DNA of 33,315 nucleotides from NCBI GenBank assembly GCA_013697915.1, contig JACCVY010000237.1, positions 1-33,315 on the forward strand, written 5' to 3'. Origin of the DNA: Blastocatellia bacterium (GTDB taxonomy: Bacteria > Acidobacteriota > Blastocatellia > Pyrinomonadales > Pyrinomonadaceae). The notes under the pieces are model-generated. The model saw only the letters and a list, made by a program, of their open reading frames with translations. It was not told the origin of the DNA and searched no databases. Below, in pieces: positions 14,439 through 23,374 of the stretch (the stretch's first letter is position 1; each line of letters opens with the position of its first letter). The position numbers and the translations under genes were made by a program.

Positions 14439-15446
14439 GTGCTAATTGAGTCATCCGCCCCAACTCGTGTTGATCTTGCCGGCGGCACCATCGACATCTG
14501 GCCCTTGTATCTCTTCCATCCCGGCGCCGCCACGGTCAACTTCGCCACTTCCCTGCGCGCTCATTGCTCGATAAAGACTCGCGATGACGGTCGCATCGTG
14601 CTGGAATCGCGCGACCGAAAAGTGGCGTTTGAAACTGAGCTGGCCGCAATCGAAGACCTGGCGCGCGAGGAACGATTGGAATTGATTTCCAAGCTGGTCC
14701 ATTTCTTCAAGCCCACCACGGGATTTCATCTCGTCGCCAACAGCGAGGCGCCTGCCGGTGCTGGTCTGGCGGGCTCGTCCGCGCTGGCAATCGCGTGCAT
14801 CGGCGCACTGAACCGGTTGGTGGGAAATCGTTACGAACCGCGCAAGTTCATTTCTATCGCCGCTAATATTGAAACCACAGTGATTCGCGTACCTGCTGGT
14901 TTTCAGGATTACTACTCAGCTCAGTTTGGCTCCACTTCATGCGTGCATTTTCGCGCCGACGGCATTGAACGCGAAAAACTGGAAATTGATGAGACGAAAC
15001 TGCAAGACCGAATTGCCATCTGCTACACCGGTGAGCCGCGACTGTCAGGAACGAACAACTGGAAAATTTTCAAGAAGCATATCGATGGCGATCCGCAACT
15101 CTTCGAAATCTTCGATGGCATACGCGATTCGGCGCTGCGCATGCGCCAGGCGCTGTTGGCTGATGATTGGAACACGGTGCGCGAAACGATGCTCGCTGCT
15201 TATCCCAACCGAAAACGGTTGGCGCCGGGAGTAACCACTCCGCAAATGGACCATCTGGTGGAAACTGCGTTGGCTAACGGCGCCGCAGCCGCGAAAGTTT
15301 GCGGCGCCGGCGGCGGCGGCTGCATCGCATTCCTTTGTGCTGAAGGGCGTAAAGCGGATGTCGAGCGCGCGCTTGCGGCGGAAAAGGGCGCTGAGATTCT
15401 TGACTGGAAATTCTCGCGCGAAGGTTTGGTGGTTAAGGAATCTTAG
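14439..15446 (+). CDS. GHMP-family sugar kinase
   Basis: GHMP kinases phosphorylate small alcohols or sugars (galactose, mevalonate, heptose-7-phosphate, fucose). The 335-aa product has all three family regions: the N-terminal SAPTRVDLAGGTID, the ATP-binding EAPAGAGLAGSSALA (about 103-117) and the C-terminal KVCGAGGGGCIAF. The opening APTRVDLAGGT, rather than the galactokinase signature, suggests the HddA/sugar-1- or 7-phosphate kinase branch, but the substrate cannot be assigned. It starts with GTG at 14439; the nearest purine-rich tract (AAGGA at 14419) is rather far, so the start is moderately certain. No heptose or fucose genes lie nearby to help. Confidence 0.88.
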   Translation: MLIESSAPTRVDLAGGTIDIWPLYLFHPGAATVNFATSLRAHCSIKTRDDGRIVLESRDRKVAFETELAAIEDLAREERLELISKLVHFFKPTTGFHLVANSEAPAGAGLAGSSALAIACIGALNRLVGNRYEPRKFISIAANIETTVIRVPAGFQDYYSAQFGSTSCVHFRADGIEREKLEIDETKLQDRIAICYTGEPRLSGTNNWKIFKKHIDGDPQLFEIFDGIRDSALRMRQALLADDWNTVRETMLAAYPNRKRLAPGVTTPQMDHLVETALANGAAAAKVCGAGGGGCIAFLCAEGRKADVERALAAEKGAEILDWKFSREGLVVKES

Positions 15447-15548
15447 TTCCGAGTTCCGAGTTCCGAGTTTTTGGGCTTTGGGTTCGATTCCGAGATCAAA
15501 ACCGACTGGATTCTCCGAACTCGAAACTCGAAACTCGAAACTAGGAAC
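15447..15548. repeat. TTCCGAG/ACTCGAA heptamer inverted arrays between convergent genes
   Basis: Directly after the GHMP kinase stop come TTCCGAG, TTCCGAG, TTCCGAG. From about 15519 the opposite arm follows: AACTCGA, AACTCGA, AACTCGA, AACTAGG, AACTCG. The element separates two convergent genes, as at 11646 and 29876. Confidence 0.82.
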
Positions 15549-15555
15549 TCGTGCT

Positions 15556-16203
15556 TCAGATCATCCACTGCTTCCGGTTCTCATAATACGACGGCGAACG
15601 ATCCGGATAGCGCAGCTTATACTTCTTGTAGCGCGCCAGCAGTTTCTCGTATCTCGTGTTTGAAGAGCGAAGCCGGTGGTGCGGCAGCTCGCGCAGGTAG
15701 TCCTCGATCTTAGACATGTTCTTCGCCGAAAACCGCCAATCGTAGTTTCCCAAATCGTAAAGATTCGCCAGCCCATAGCCCTTTATGCGGCCCGAGAAAT
15801 CCACGTACGGATCGAAATAACTCCACGTCAGATCGCGCAGCGACCGAAACAACGGCTTGCGCCCGTGCAATCCAATATCGCGTGAACGGCCAATCGATCC
15901 CCACAGCCCGTCTTGCTGGAAAACAAAAATCACGTGGTCTAACAAATCTACTGACTCAATATCGAGCAAGAGCGGCGGATAGCCATGCTGTTCGAGAATC
16001 ACAGCCGCGCCTACCGCTGCCTCCAAACAGTGGGCTTCGTTGCGCTTTACAACTTCGCGAAACGATCGCATCGTGCCGCCGTTTTTTTCCCAGTTATAGG
16101 GCATTGAACTGAAAAAACGCTGCACGCGCGCCGGAGTATTCAGCGACTCGATAAGTTGCTGCTCTTTCCTGGTAAATGATTGCCGTGCGGGCGCTGCTTT
16201 CAT
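15556..16203 (-). CDS. Transglutaminase-like protein, function unknown
   Basis: The 215-aa product contains NEAHCLEAAVGAAVIL (C59), LLDHVIFVF (H90) and SRDIGLHGR (D109). A Cys at the start of a helix, then His and Asp on following strands, is the order of the papain-like transglutaminase fold. The Cys segment and the DHVIFVF strand are the strongest hints. No signal peptide or membrane helix is visible. The C-terminal third is Tyr/Arg/Lys-rich (ARYKKYKLRYPDRSPSYYENR). It is convergent with the GHMP kinase and divergent from the small gene at 16300. Catalytic activity is inferred from three residues only. Confidence 0.72.
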   Translation of the reverse strand: MKAAPARQSFTRKEQQLIESLNTPARVQRFFSSMPYNWEKNGGTMRSFREVVKRNEAHCLEAAVGAAVILEQHGYPPLLLDIESVDLLDHVIFVFQQDGLWGSIGRSRDIGLHGRKPLFRSLRDLTWSYFDPYVDFSGRIKGYGLANLYDLGNYDWRFSAKNMSKIEDYLRELPHHRLRSSNTRYEKLLARYKKYKLRYPDRSPSYYENRKQWMI

Positions 16204-16299
16204 GGACGTTGCGGTAACCTCGGCACACTTGCTTCCAATGGCCTCGTTGTTGTAAGAGTTTAGCTTAACGAATCCAATTAAAGGCCATCTATCTCAAGC

Positions 16300-16536
16300 A
16301 TGGAACCAAAGACTGCGGTTCGCCCGCTGACGCGCGGCGAGCAGGAAACCGAAACAGAAGCAACGCGATTGATTGAACTGATCGAGGATGCGCTCTCCGT
16401 AGTCGCTATCCAATCGAGCGAGGTCGATTCGCTTGAAGCCATCGCCGATCGCATCGAACGCGCCGCTCGTGACCTGTCCGTTGCCCTGCGCGAGTTGGCC
16501 CACGAACGCCGCATTGCGCAAAACGCGGCTGATTAA
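16300..16536 (+). CDS. Small helical hypothetical protein
   Basis: A 78-aa acidic protein, almost entirely helical by composition (TRLIELIEDALSVVAIQ followed by SLEAIADRIERAARDLSVALRELAHERR). It has no cysteines, no membrane segment and no recognisable family. The ATG at 16300 has no good Shine-Dalgarno sequence. It ends 57 bp before PEP carboxykinase and could be cotranscribed with it. The amphipathic heptad-like pattern argues for a real gene, but the opposite strand is also open here, so coding status is uncertain. Confidence 0.5.
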   Translation: MEPKTAVRPLTRGEQETETEATRLIELIEDALSVVAIQSSEVDSLEAIADRIERAARDLSVALRELAHERRIAQNAAD

Positions 16537-16593
16537 ATCGTCCGCTGGCAATGTTCCGTCACCCGATTTACTTTAATTATTTTGGAGATGCCC

Positions 16594-18456
16594 ATGACTT
16601 CAATTCGCACTGCAACAACTGAAAAAAGTGCGGCCTCCAGAAATCGGAACCCGACCGTGCCGTTGAGCACCAACGCTCATCTGCTCAACTGGGTCGATAA
16701 GATGGCCAATCTGACTAAGCCTGACACAATTCACTGGGTGGATGGCTCGCGGGAAGAGGACGAAGCACTCAAAGCACAGATGGTAGCCGGCGGCACGTTC
16801 ATCAAACTCAATGAAGAACTGTGGCCCGGTTGTTATTACGCACGTTCGGACGCAAGCGACGTTGCTCGGGTCGAGGACCGCACCTTCATTTGTTCACTCT
16901 CAAAAGATGCCGCCGGACCGACGAACAATTGGGAAGAGCCGTATCAGATGCGCCGGAAGCTGAAGGAACTTTTCGACGGCTCGATGCGCGGGCGCACCAT
17001 GTACGTGCTGCCATTCAGCATGGGACCAATCGGGTCGCCCATGTCGCAGATTGGAGTTCAGCTTACTGACTCGCCTTATGTTGTCGTCAACATGCGCATC
17101 ATGGCGCGCATTGGTTTGCCGGTTTATGCCGAGATCGACAAGGACTACAAACGCGTCGTGCCGTGCATGCATTCAGTTGGCGCGCCGCTCGCAGCCGAGC
17201 AGGCGGATGTGCCCTGGCCCTGCAATAAAGAAAAGTACATCGTTCACTTTCCGGAGACGCGCGAGATTTGGTCGTACGGTTCCGGCTATGGCGGGAATGC
17301 ATTGCTTGGCAAGAAATGTTTTGCGCTGCGCATCGCTTCCAACATCGCCCGCGATGAAGGCTGGCTGGCCGAACACATGCTGATCGTCGGCGTTGAGAAT
17401 CCGCAAGGCGAAAAGACTTACGTTACGGCTGCTTTTCCCAGCGCTTGCGGCAAGACAAATTTCGCCATGCTGATTCCGCCGCCAGGTTTCGAAGGCTGGA
17501 AAGTCTGGACTGTCGGCGACGACATCGCCTGGATCAAGCCGGATGAGAATGGACGTTTGCGCGCTATCAATCCCGAGGCGGGCTTTTTTGGAGTAGCGCC
17601 GGGCACGTCGGTCAAAACAAATCCCAACGCCATGGCGACGCTGGCGACGAATTCTATCTTCACTAACGTCGCGCTTACGCCGGAAGGCGGTGTCTGGTGG
17701 GAAGGTATGACCGACAAACCGCCAGCTGAATGTCTCGACTGGCGCGGACAAAAGTGGACGCCACAAATCGCTAAAGAGACCGGCGCGAAAGCCGCGCATC
17801 CCAACGCGCGCTTTACTGCTCCTGCTTCGCAGTGTCCAACGATCGATCCGGAATGGGAAAATCCGACTGGCGTGCCAATCAGCGCGATCATTTTCGGCGG
17901 ACGTCGCGCCACCACGATGCCACTCGTCTATCAGTCGTTCAACTGGAGTTCCGGCGTATATATTGGGGCGACCATGGGTTCAGAAATGACCGCCGCCGCC
18001 GCCGGCACAATCGGCAAGGTGCGCCGCGACCCAATGGCCATGCTGCCGTTTTGCGGTTATCACATGGGCGACTATTTTCGACATTGGATCCGCATGCAGC
18101 GCTCATTGAGCGAGACGCCACGGATTTTTCATGTGAACTGGTTCCGCAAAGACAAAGACGGAAACTTTATGTGGCCCGGGTTTAGCGAGAACATGCGCGT
18201 TCTGAAGTGGATCGTCGACCGTGCACGCGGACGCGCGCTGGCCTGTGAAACTCCCATTGGCTGGGTGCCTCATTACGAAGACATCGAGTGGAAAGGGCTG
18301 GAGTTTCCCAAAGAGAAATTTGAAGAGTTGCAGGCATTCGACCGAGCCGCCTGGCGCCAGGAAGTAGTGGGACACGAAGAGCTCTTTATTGAGTTACACG
18401 ATCGACTGCCAGCAGAAACAATCTACGAACGCGAGCTGCTCATCTGCCGGCTGTAA
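16594..18456 (+). CDS. pckG: Phosphoenolpyruvate carboxykinase (GTP)
   Basis: This enzyme converts oxaloacetate and GTP to PEP, CO2 and GDP, the first committed step of gluconeogenesis. The 620-aa product has the GTP-type signature [13 protein letters not shown] (P-loop with the reactive Cys), the metal-binding VGDDIAWI, the [12 protein letters not shown] stretch and the N-terminal [15 protein letters not shown]. The start is ATG at 16594 because GGAG lies 6 nt upstream; in-frame TTG 16582 and ATG 16588 fall on or inside that site. Length is normal for the GTP class. A likely single-gene or two-gene unit, followed by about 390 bp without a gene. Confidence 0.97.
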   Translation: MTSIRTATTEKSAASRNRNPTVPLSTNAHLLNWVDKMANLTKPDTIHWVDGSREEDEALKAQMVAGGTFIKLNEELWPGCYYARSDASDVARVEDRTFICSLSKDAAGPTNNWEEPYQMRRKLKELFDGSMRGRTMYVLPFSMGPIGSPMSQIGVQLTDSPYVVVNMRIMARIGLPVYAEIDKDYKRVVPCMHSVGAPLAAEQADVPWPCNKEKYIVHFPETREIWSYGSGYGGNALLGKKCFALRIASNIARDEGWLAEHMLIVGVENPQGEKTYVTAAFPSACGKTNFAMLIPPPGFEGWKVWTVGDDIAWIKPDENGRLRAINPEAGFFGVAPGTSVKTNPNAMATLATNSIFTNVALTPEGGVWWEGMTDKPPAECLDWRGQKWTPQIAKETGAKAAHPNARFTAPASQCPTIDPEWENPTGVPISAIIFGGRRATTMPLVYQSFNWSSGVYIGATMGSEMTAAAAGTIGKVRRDPMAMLPFCGYHMGDYFRHWIRMQRSLSETPRIFHVNWFRKDKDGNFMWPGFSENMRVLKWIVDRARGRALACETPIGWVPHYEDIEWKGLEFPKEKFEELQAFDRAAWRQEVVGHEELFIELHDRLPAETIYERELLICRL

Positions 18457-18545
18457 CTTCGGAAGTTGCAGTGCCGCGGGTAGTCTCAGAGACGCAGAGA
18501 AACAACTCAAGGGAAAATGAACCACTCAAGCTAGAAAGTCTCACA

Positions 18546-18620
18546 GGTTGGGAAGGGTGGCTTGCCCCCGCTCTGGTTGTGTGGCATTCGATGAGCGGGG
18601 GTAAACCACCCTTCCCAACC
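18546..18620. repeat. Inverted-repeat element family B, copy 3 (reverse orientation)
   Basis: GGTTGGGAAGGGTGGCTTGC with a following CCCCCGCTC pairs with GAGCGGGGG and TAAACCACCCTTCCCAACC. The loop again contains GGCATTC. The longer GTTTACC arm is now on the right, so this copy is inverted relative to copies 1 and 2. Confidence 0.85.
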
Positions 18621-18710
18621 ATGAGCTCTTGTTTGTTGAATGATACTCTGAGTCTCTGTGCCTCTAGATCGGTCCGTCCTTACCGTCCCTTCTTCAGTGC
18701 TCGCCCGCTC

Positions 18711-18773
18711 CTAAAACCTATACCCAAAACCAATGCTCGCCTGAAAGTGATGTTTCGTTTCAGCCGCAACCAT
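18711..18773 (-). pseudogene. Possible remnant of an outer-membrane beta-barrel C-terminus
   Basis: On the minus strand an open stretch ends ETKHHFQASIGFGYRF followed by TAG at 18711-18713. The alternating hydrophobic residues and the terminal Phe match the last strand of BAM-dependent outer-membrane proteins. The frame remains open upstream towards 18845 but without recognisable barrel sequence. I interpret it as a decayed 3' end; chance is possible because the segment is short. Confidence 0.3.
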
Positions 18774-18844
18774 GGAACAAACCTGGGTGAATCTATATTT
18801 TTGGATTTTTCGATTTATATGAACGGGCGCAGCGTCTTCAGAAA

Positions 18845-19195
18845 CTATCCGGGCGGCCAGCTCAACGGCCGGCCGCCAAGCAAGTGCACATGAAGATGAA
18901 AAACGGATTGCCCAGCGCCCGCGCCCGTGTTGATGACCGTGCGGTAGCCGCTCTCGGCAAGACCCGCGGCGTTGGCAACCTGGGCTGCGACACGCAACAA
19001 ATGACCCAGCAGTGCTTCATCCTTTTGTGAAGCGTCATCAAGCGAGTCGAGGTGCGCGCGCGGAATAACCAGGAAATGAGTCGGCGCCTGCGGATTGATG
19101 TCACTGATAACTACGGAGCGATCATCTTCGCGGACGAAGTCTGTAGGAATCTCACCGTTAATAATGCGGCAGAATAAGCAGTCCGGTTCTGACAT
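18845..19195 (-). CDS. HIT-family nucleotide hydrolase (HinT-like)
   Basis: HIT proteins hydrolyse nucleoside phosphoramidates or dinucleoside polyphosphates. The 116-aa product starts MSEPDCLFCRIINGEIPTDFV, the classic HinT opening with a CxxC. It includes ISDINPQAPTHFLVIPRAHL and ends with the catalytic triad HLHVHLLGG. The reading frame is open to 19273, but that extension is translation of repeat C (two KLTV copies), so I take ATG at 19195 as start; no clear Shine-Dalgarno is present. It lies downstream of murA in the same direction, with repeat C between them. Confidence 0.93.
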   Translation of the reverse strand: MSEPDCLFCRIINGEIPTDFVREDDRSVVISDINPQAPTHFLVIPRAHLDSLDDASQKDEALLGHLLRVAAQVANAAGLAESGYRTVINTGAGAGQSVFHLHVHLLGGRPLSWPPG

Positions 19196-19206
19196 AATAT
19201 TTTTTG

Positions 19207-19350
19207 TAAAGCAAACTGTTAGTTTGCGGCAAACCGTAAAGTAAACTGTTAGTTTGCGGCGGCGCGTTGTCACTCAACTTGAAGGCCAGACAACCAACGC
19301 AAACTAACAGTTTGCTTTACATTTCAATCGCAAACTAACAGTTTGGGTTA
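19207..19350. repeat. Repeat family C: four palindromic CAAACTGTTAGTTTG units
   Basis: Two direct units with core CAAACTGTTAGTTTG or TAAACTGTTAGTTTG (about 19210 and 19240) are followed, about 50 bp on, by two inverted units with core CAAACTAACAGTTTG (about 19300 and 19331). Each core is itself palindromic, so both single hairpins and a large hairpin are possible. The last unit overlaps the murA stop codon. Confidence 0.85.
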
Positions 19351-20670
19351 CGCCTCAGCGGGCAAAGCGGGCGTCGCCGCCTGCGACAACGGCGCCGTCA
19401 CCGACTCGCGAATGCGTTCGATGTCCGCACCCACCGCACGCAGCTTCGCTTCAATTTTTTCATAGCCGCGATCGATGTGATAGACGCGGTCGATCATTGT
19501 CTCACCATTTGCAACCAGGCCCGCCAGCACCAATGAGGCTGAAGCGCGCAGATCGGAAGCTATCAAGGGCGCTCCATTCAACTGTGTCGGGCCTGCGACC
19601 GTGGCGCTGTGCCCGTCAATGAAAATGTTCGCGCCCATGCGCTGCATTTCCGAGGCATGCATAAAGCGATTTTCAAAAATTGTTTCTTCAATAACCGCGC
19701 TGCCGGTCGCCTGTGTCATCAGCGCCATGTACTGCGCCTGCATGTCGGTAGGAAATTTCGGATACGGTTGCGTGGTGACATCTTTCGCGGTTAGGTCGTT
19801 GCGGCCAGAAACGCGCAACGTCGTCGGGTTGTGCTTCTCAATTTCAACGCCGACCTCGCGAAACTTATCGATCACGGCGGCCAGATGATCCGGCCGGCAA
19901 TCCCTTATTTCCAGCTCGCCGCGGGTAACGGCCGCGGCCGCGATAAAGGTGCCTGTCTCAATGCGGTCGGGAATGATCGTGTGTTCGGCTGCGCCAAGCG
20001 CTTCGACGCCTTCAATCTCTATCGTGCTTGTACCGGCTCCGGTGATCTTGGCTCCCATCTTGTTGAGTAGATCCGCCAGATCGCTAATCTCAGGTTCGCA
20101 CGCTGCGTTGTGCATTACAGTCGTGCCGCTGGCCAGTGTTGCTGCCATCAATAAATTTTCCGTGCCGGTTACGGTCACCTTATTAAAGTGAATTTCAGCG
20201 CCGATTAAACGTCCAGCCTTGGGCGCGCGTGCGATTACGTTCCCGGCCTCAAGCCGAACTTCAGCGCCCAATTTCTCAAACGCTCTCAAATGAAGGTCAA
20301 TCGGCCGCGTGCCGATGGCGCAGCCGCCGGGCAACGAAACTTTCGCTTTGCCAAACCGCGCCAGCAATGGACCAAGCGCCAGCACCGAGGCGCGCATGGT
20401 CCTTACAAGTTCATAAGGCGCTTCAAATATTTCTATATGGTTTGCGCTTATCTTGTTAGTTCGAAGTTCCGGTGTCAGCACAGTCGCGCCGAGGTCCTCG
20501 AGCAGTCGACCCTGGGTAATGATGTCGCGGACGTAAGGCAGATTGTGCAGCGTAACAGTCTCAGCGCTCAGCAATGCTGCGGCCATGCAGGGCAGCGCCG
20601 AGTTTTTGGCGCCGCTTATGGAGACACTGCCGTTGAGTGCGCGTCCGCCGCAAATGCGAAATTTATCCAC
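19348..20670 (-). CDS. murA: UDP-N-acetylglucosamine 1-carboxyvinyltransferase
   Basis: MurA transfers enolpyruvate from PEP to UDP-GlcNAc, the first committed step of peptidoglycan synthesis in the cytoplasm. The 440-aa product begins [23 protein letters not shown] (catalytic Lys22 in the GAKN motif) and has the loop [15 protein letters not shown] with Cys117, the residue attacked by fosfomycin. Conserved [12 protein letters not shown] and the [17 protein letters not shown] region follow. Cys rather than Asp at position 117 predicts the usual fosfomycin-sensitive form. The C-terminal tail is Ala/Pro-rich. The start is ATG at 20670. Confidence 0.98.
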   Translation of the reverse strand: MDKFRICGGRALNGSVSISGAKNSALPCMAAALLSAETVTLHNLPYVRDIITQGRLLEDLGATVLTPELRTNKISANHIEIFEAPYELVRTMRASVLALGPLLARFGKAKVSLPGGCAIGTRPIDLHLRAFEKLGAEVRLEAGNVIARAPKAGRLIGAEIHFNKVTVTGTENLLMAATLASGTTVMHNAACEPEISDLADLLNKMGAKITGAGTSTIEIEGVEALGAAEHTIIPDRIETGTFIAAAAVTRGELEIRDCRPDHLAAVIDKFREVGVEIEKHNPTTLRVSGRNDLTAKDVTTQPYPKFPTDMQAQYMALMTQATGSAVIEETIFENRFMHASEMQRMGANIFIDGHSATVAGPTQLNGAPLIASDLRASASLVLAGLVANGETMIDRVYHIDRGYEKIEAKLRAVGADIERIRESVTAPLSQAATPALPAEA

Positions 20671-20817
20671 GCCGACAGATTAGAGTAAAACGGGAAAACC
20701 TGAAAGCGGAAGCACAGCGGGTCCAAGGAAGTAGACAAAACTCGAGAATGATGCACTTGAGCCACACTAGTTCGGTTTTGTTGGACTCACTTAAGCTGTT
20801 GCCTTATCGTAGCGCGC

Positions 20818-22227
20818 ATGGCTACGACTTTGGAAGAACTTGGTGCCTTGATGATTAAGCCGCGGGAGGTCGAGGGCTTAGAGTTCAAAGAGGCGAAGAC
20901 ACAATACGACAGCACGAAGTTGTTTAAGTATTGTGTTGCTATCGCGAATGAAGGCGGTGGCAAACTCATTTTGGGTGTTACCGATGAATTGCCAAGAAAA
21001 GTTGTGGGCACTCAGGCGATAAATGACCCGCCCGGAATGGAAAAGCAGATTTTGGATAAGCTTCGTTTCCGCGTGACTATAGAAGACCTTGACCACCCAG
21101 ATGGCCGTGTCGTGGTTTGCAATATTCCATCACGACCCTTCGGGACCGCTTACGCCTACGAAGGCGCGTACTTAATGCGGCTAGACGAAAACTTAGTGCC
21201 GATGACCGAGGATCGGTTACGGCAGATATTTGACGAAGGAAAACCAGACTGGTTAGAGGTACATTCGAGAACAGGTCTCAACGCTCAAGAGGTCATCGCG
21301 TTATTGGACACCCAGAAATTTTTTGAATTGCTCGGGATTGAGTACCCAAGTGAGAGAGAGGGAGTTATTGGACGCTTAGTGAGTGAGCGCCTTGTAGATG
21401 CTAACGATGATGGTCTAAACATCCGAAGACTTGGAGCACTATTACTCGCAAAGAAATTGCAAGAGTTTCCCGATCTGTCGCGCAAAGCGCCAAGGGTGGT
21501 GGTCTATACAGGCGGATCAAAGGTTGAAACAAAACTAGACCAGCCAGGAACCATGGGATATGCGGTTGGATTTCAGGGCTTAGTAAAATTTGTGATGAGC
21601 CAATTGCCTCAAAACGAAGCCATCAAGGATGCCTTGCGTACAGAGGTGAAGTTGTTGCCGGAGATCGTGATTCGCGAAGTAACGGCAAACGCTTTGATTC
21701 ATCAGGACTTCACTCTAGAAGGCATGGGCGTGATGATCGAGGTCTATAACAATCGCGTGACGTTTTCTAATCCTGGCGAACCGGTAGTGCCTGTTGATCG
21801 ATTCATTGATGGTTATCGTTCACGAAATGAACGTCTAGCGGACTTAATGAGACGTTTCGGAATTTGCGAGGAAAAGAGCAGCGGGATAGATAAAGTTGTT
21901 CACGCGGCTGAGGTTTTTCAACTTCCAGCTCCCGATTTCCAAGCCGGATTCCAAAGAACCGAGGTAGTAATCTACGGACTTAGATCCTTCGAAGAAATGG
22001 ATCGAACTGACCGTATTCGGGCTTGTTATCAGCATGCCGCGCTCAAATTTGTCATGAGAGAACAAATGACAAACCAGAGCCTAAGGGATCGCTTTCACCT
22101 ACCCGAAGCTAAAAGCGCAATTGTTTCTCAAATCATTGCCGCGACTCTGGACGCTGGACTCATCAAAACAGACGAACGGTCTGGCGGCTCTCGAAAATTT
22201 GCCAGATACGTGCCTTTTTGGGCATAA
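20818..22227 (+). CDS. AlbA_2 (Schlafen AAA_4-like) domain regulator with GHKL-type ATPase region
   Basis: The 469-aa product has an N-terminal AlbA_2-like domain (EGLEFKEAKTQYDSTKLFKYCVAIANEGGGKLILGV), a middle region, a HATPase_c_4-like segment (VIREVTANALIHQDF, then YNNRVTFSNPGEP and EEKSSGIDKV) and a C-terminal winged-helix-like part (about residues 400-469). This architecture matches COG2865-type putative transcriptional regulators, some of which occur in defence or mobile contexts. Codon use is visibly more AT-rich than in neighbours, and it stands alone on the plus strand between minus-strand murA and the secreted protein gene. Both points suggest acquisition. The promoter region is short; no clear Shine-Dalgarno precedes ATG 20818. 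Role in this cell is unknown. Confidence 0.85.
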   Translation: MATTLEELGALMIKPREVEGLEFKEAKTQYDSTKLFKYCVAIANEGGGKLILGVTDELPRKVVGTQAINDPPGMEKQILDKLRFRVTIEDLDHPDGRVVVCNIPSRPFGTAYAYEGAYLMRLDENLVPMTEDRLRQIFDEGKPDWLEVHSRTGLNAQEVIALLDTQKFFELLGIEYPSEREGVIGRLVSERLVDANDDGLNIRRLGALLLAKKLQEFPDLSRKAPRVVVYTGGSKVETKLDQPGTMGYAVGFQGLVKFVMSQLPQNEAIKDALRTEVKLLPEIVIREVTANALIHQDFTLEGMGVMIEVYNNRVTFSNPGEPVVPVDRFIDGYRSRNERLADLMRRFGICEEKSSGIDKVVHAAEVFQLPAPDFQAGFQRTEVVIYGLRSFEEMDRTDRIRACYQHAALKFVMREQMTNQSLRDRFHLPEAKSAIVSQIIAATLDAGLIKTDERSGGSRKFARYVPFWA

Positions 22228-22442
22228 GCTTATTTAAGCGAGAGCGGTTGCGAGCGACCGTTACTCAGGGAAGTGCTTAGTACTAAATGACTTGTTTATT
22301 TAAGAGCAATCCTGCGTTATTTCTTAAGTTTGCTGTGAGACCACTTAAAGGTGGGGCGCTTGGCTCGAAACCCTTTGAGAGCAGTTTTTGGTCCGCGGCG
22401 CTCAATGAAGAACGCCGCGTCATGTTTGAAAGTAAATTCAGG
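22228..22442. other. AT-rich gap after the AlbA_2 gene
   Basis: About 215 bp with no supported gene. It contains a small hairpin at the end of the upstream gene (GCTTATTTAAGC, 22227-22238) and a CGCGGCG/CGCCGCG stem with 12-nt loop (22394-22419), either of which could help end transcription from both sides. Confidence 0.45.
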
Positions 22443-23264
22443 TCAGTACTGGCTGCCGCCCCCGCGTTTCACGCGCACCCCACCGTTGGTGGTCATCGCG
22501 CGGACTGTCTGCCCACCAGAGCCAAGATTGACCGCAATCTCGCGCCGGATACTTCCTTGCACGGTAACCGGAAAATCAATGCTCAGATTTCCATTCACAG
22601 TGCCTGTTTCCAGATGCGCCGAATAATTCTCCGGCACTGACATGCTAATGCCGCCGTTGGTTGTTTTCACGTCCATCTCTTCGCCGTCCCAGCGGTCGCC
22701 CGCCAGTTCTATCGATAGCCCGCCGTTGGTCGTACCTCCGTGCACTGTGCCACCCACACGCCTTAGAGCCACGCCGCCATTAACAGCCGTGAACTCAAGC
22801 CGGCCCTGCACATCGCTAATCGAGATGCCGCCATTGTGTGCCACCAGTGAAAGGTCGGAACGCCGCGGGACTAAGACTTCGTAACTTACACTCCAAAAAT
22901 AATCGCGGCGCGTTTCCGGACCACTGGCAAAAATTTTCGCGCCGGCTGTTTCAATTGTAATCCGCTGGGCAAGTGCATCCGCTTCGGCCTGCGTGGGCGC
23001 GGCGGTTTGAATTCGGGCCCGGACCAGGATTTCGTTTCGATCCCAACCCTTAACTGAAACACCACCATTCTGGCGTCCATCAACAGAAACCGCGCCGGTC
23101 GCCGCCAAGGTCTGTTCTTTGATTTCGCAATGACTCAATAGCCGGTCGCTGTGCCAATCATCGCGGCATCCCATTGATGCTTTGTCTTGATCCGCGAACG
23201 CTGTCAACGCGGTCGCAATTGTCAGCATGAAAATGAACGCACTCCGTCTTAGCCACTTATTCAT
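22443..23264 (-). CDS. Secreted DUF4097-like beta-strand-repeat protein
   Basis: The 273-aa product starts MNKWLRRSAF with a cleavable-looking signal peptide (ALTAFADQ) and continues as a beta-helix-like domain with a repeated NGGI/NGGV/NGGL turn (at least six, for example AHNGGISIS, AVNGGVALR, TTNGGLSIE, TTNGGISMS, TTNGGVRVK). This is the pattern of the DUF4097/putative auto-transporter adhesin head family. The start is ATG at 23264, chosen because GAGGAA lies about 8 nt upstream; the frame is open to 23354. Two Cys (CRDDWHSDRLLSHC) near the mature N-terminus may form a disulfide. Function is unknown; it is a surface or periplasmic protein. Confidence 0.82.
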   Translation of the reverse strand: MNKWLRRSAFIFMLTIATALTAFADQDKASMGCRDDWHSDRLLSHCEIKEQTLAATGAVSVDGRQNGGVSVKGWDRNEILVRARIQTAAPTQAEADALAQRITIETAGAKIFASGPETRRDYFWSVSYEVLVPRRSDLSLVAHNGGISISDVQGRLEFTAVNGGVALRRVGGTVHGGTTNGGLSIELAGDRWDGEEMDVKTTNGGISMSVPENYSAHLETGTVNGNLSIDFPVTVQGSIRREIAVNLGSGGQTVRAMTTNGGVRVKRGGGSQY

Positions 23265-23374
23265 GGGTAGTTTCCTCACAGTCATTTGGTTTTCCCAGTT
23301 GTTTGTTCGCGCGGTTCTGACGATTAAACACCGTGGTTTGCGGAATTGTGACAACTTATTGCGGAAGGGATTGG

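Larger units (their letters stand above)
18457..18844. other. Gene-poor stretch after pckG
   Basis: About 390 bp. It holds a copy of element B (18546-18620), short CTCTG-rich and CAGAGACGCAGAG stretches on either side of it, and the minus-strand outer-membrane-protein-like remnant at 18711-18773. I see no full gene. Confidence 0.6.

Noticed and set aside
18471-18893. Plus-strand frame of 140 aa after pckG
   Set aside because: It runs through element B and the CTCTG stretches and overlaps the HIT gene; no domain or start site supports it.
19196-19273. N-terminal extension of the HIT protein
   Set aside because: The extra residues are direct translation of repeat C units, while the HinT family starts at the MSEPDCLFC Met.
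22287-22640. Plus-strand frames after the AlbA_2 gene
   Set aside because: They run antisense into the DUF4097-like gene, lack a ribosome-binding site and show no family resemblance.
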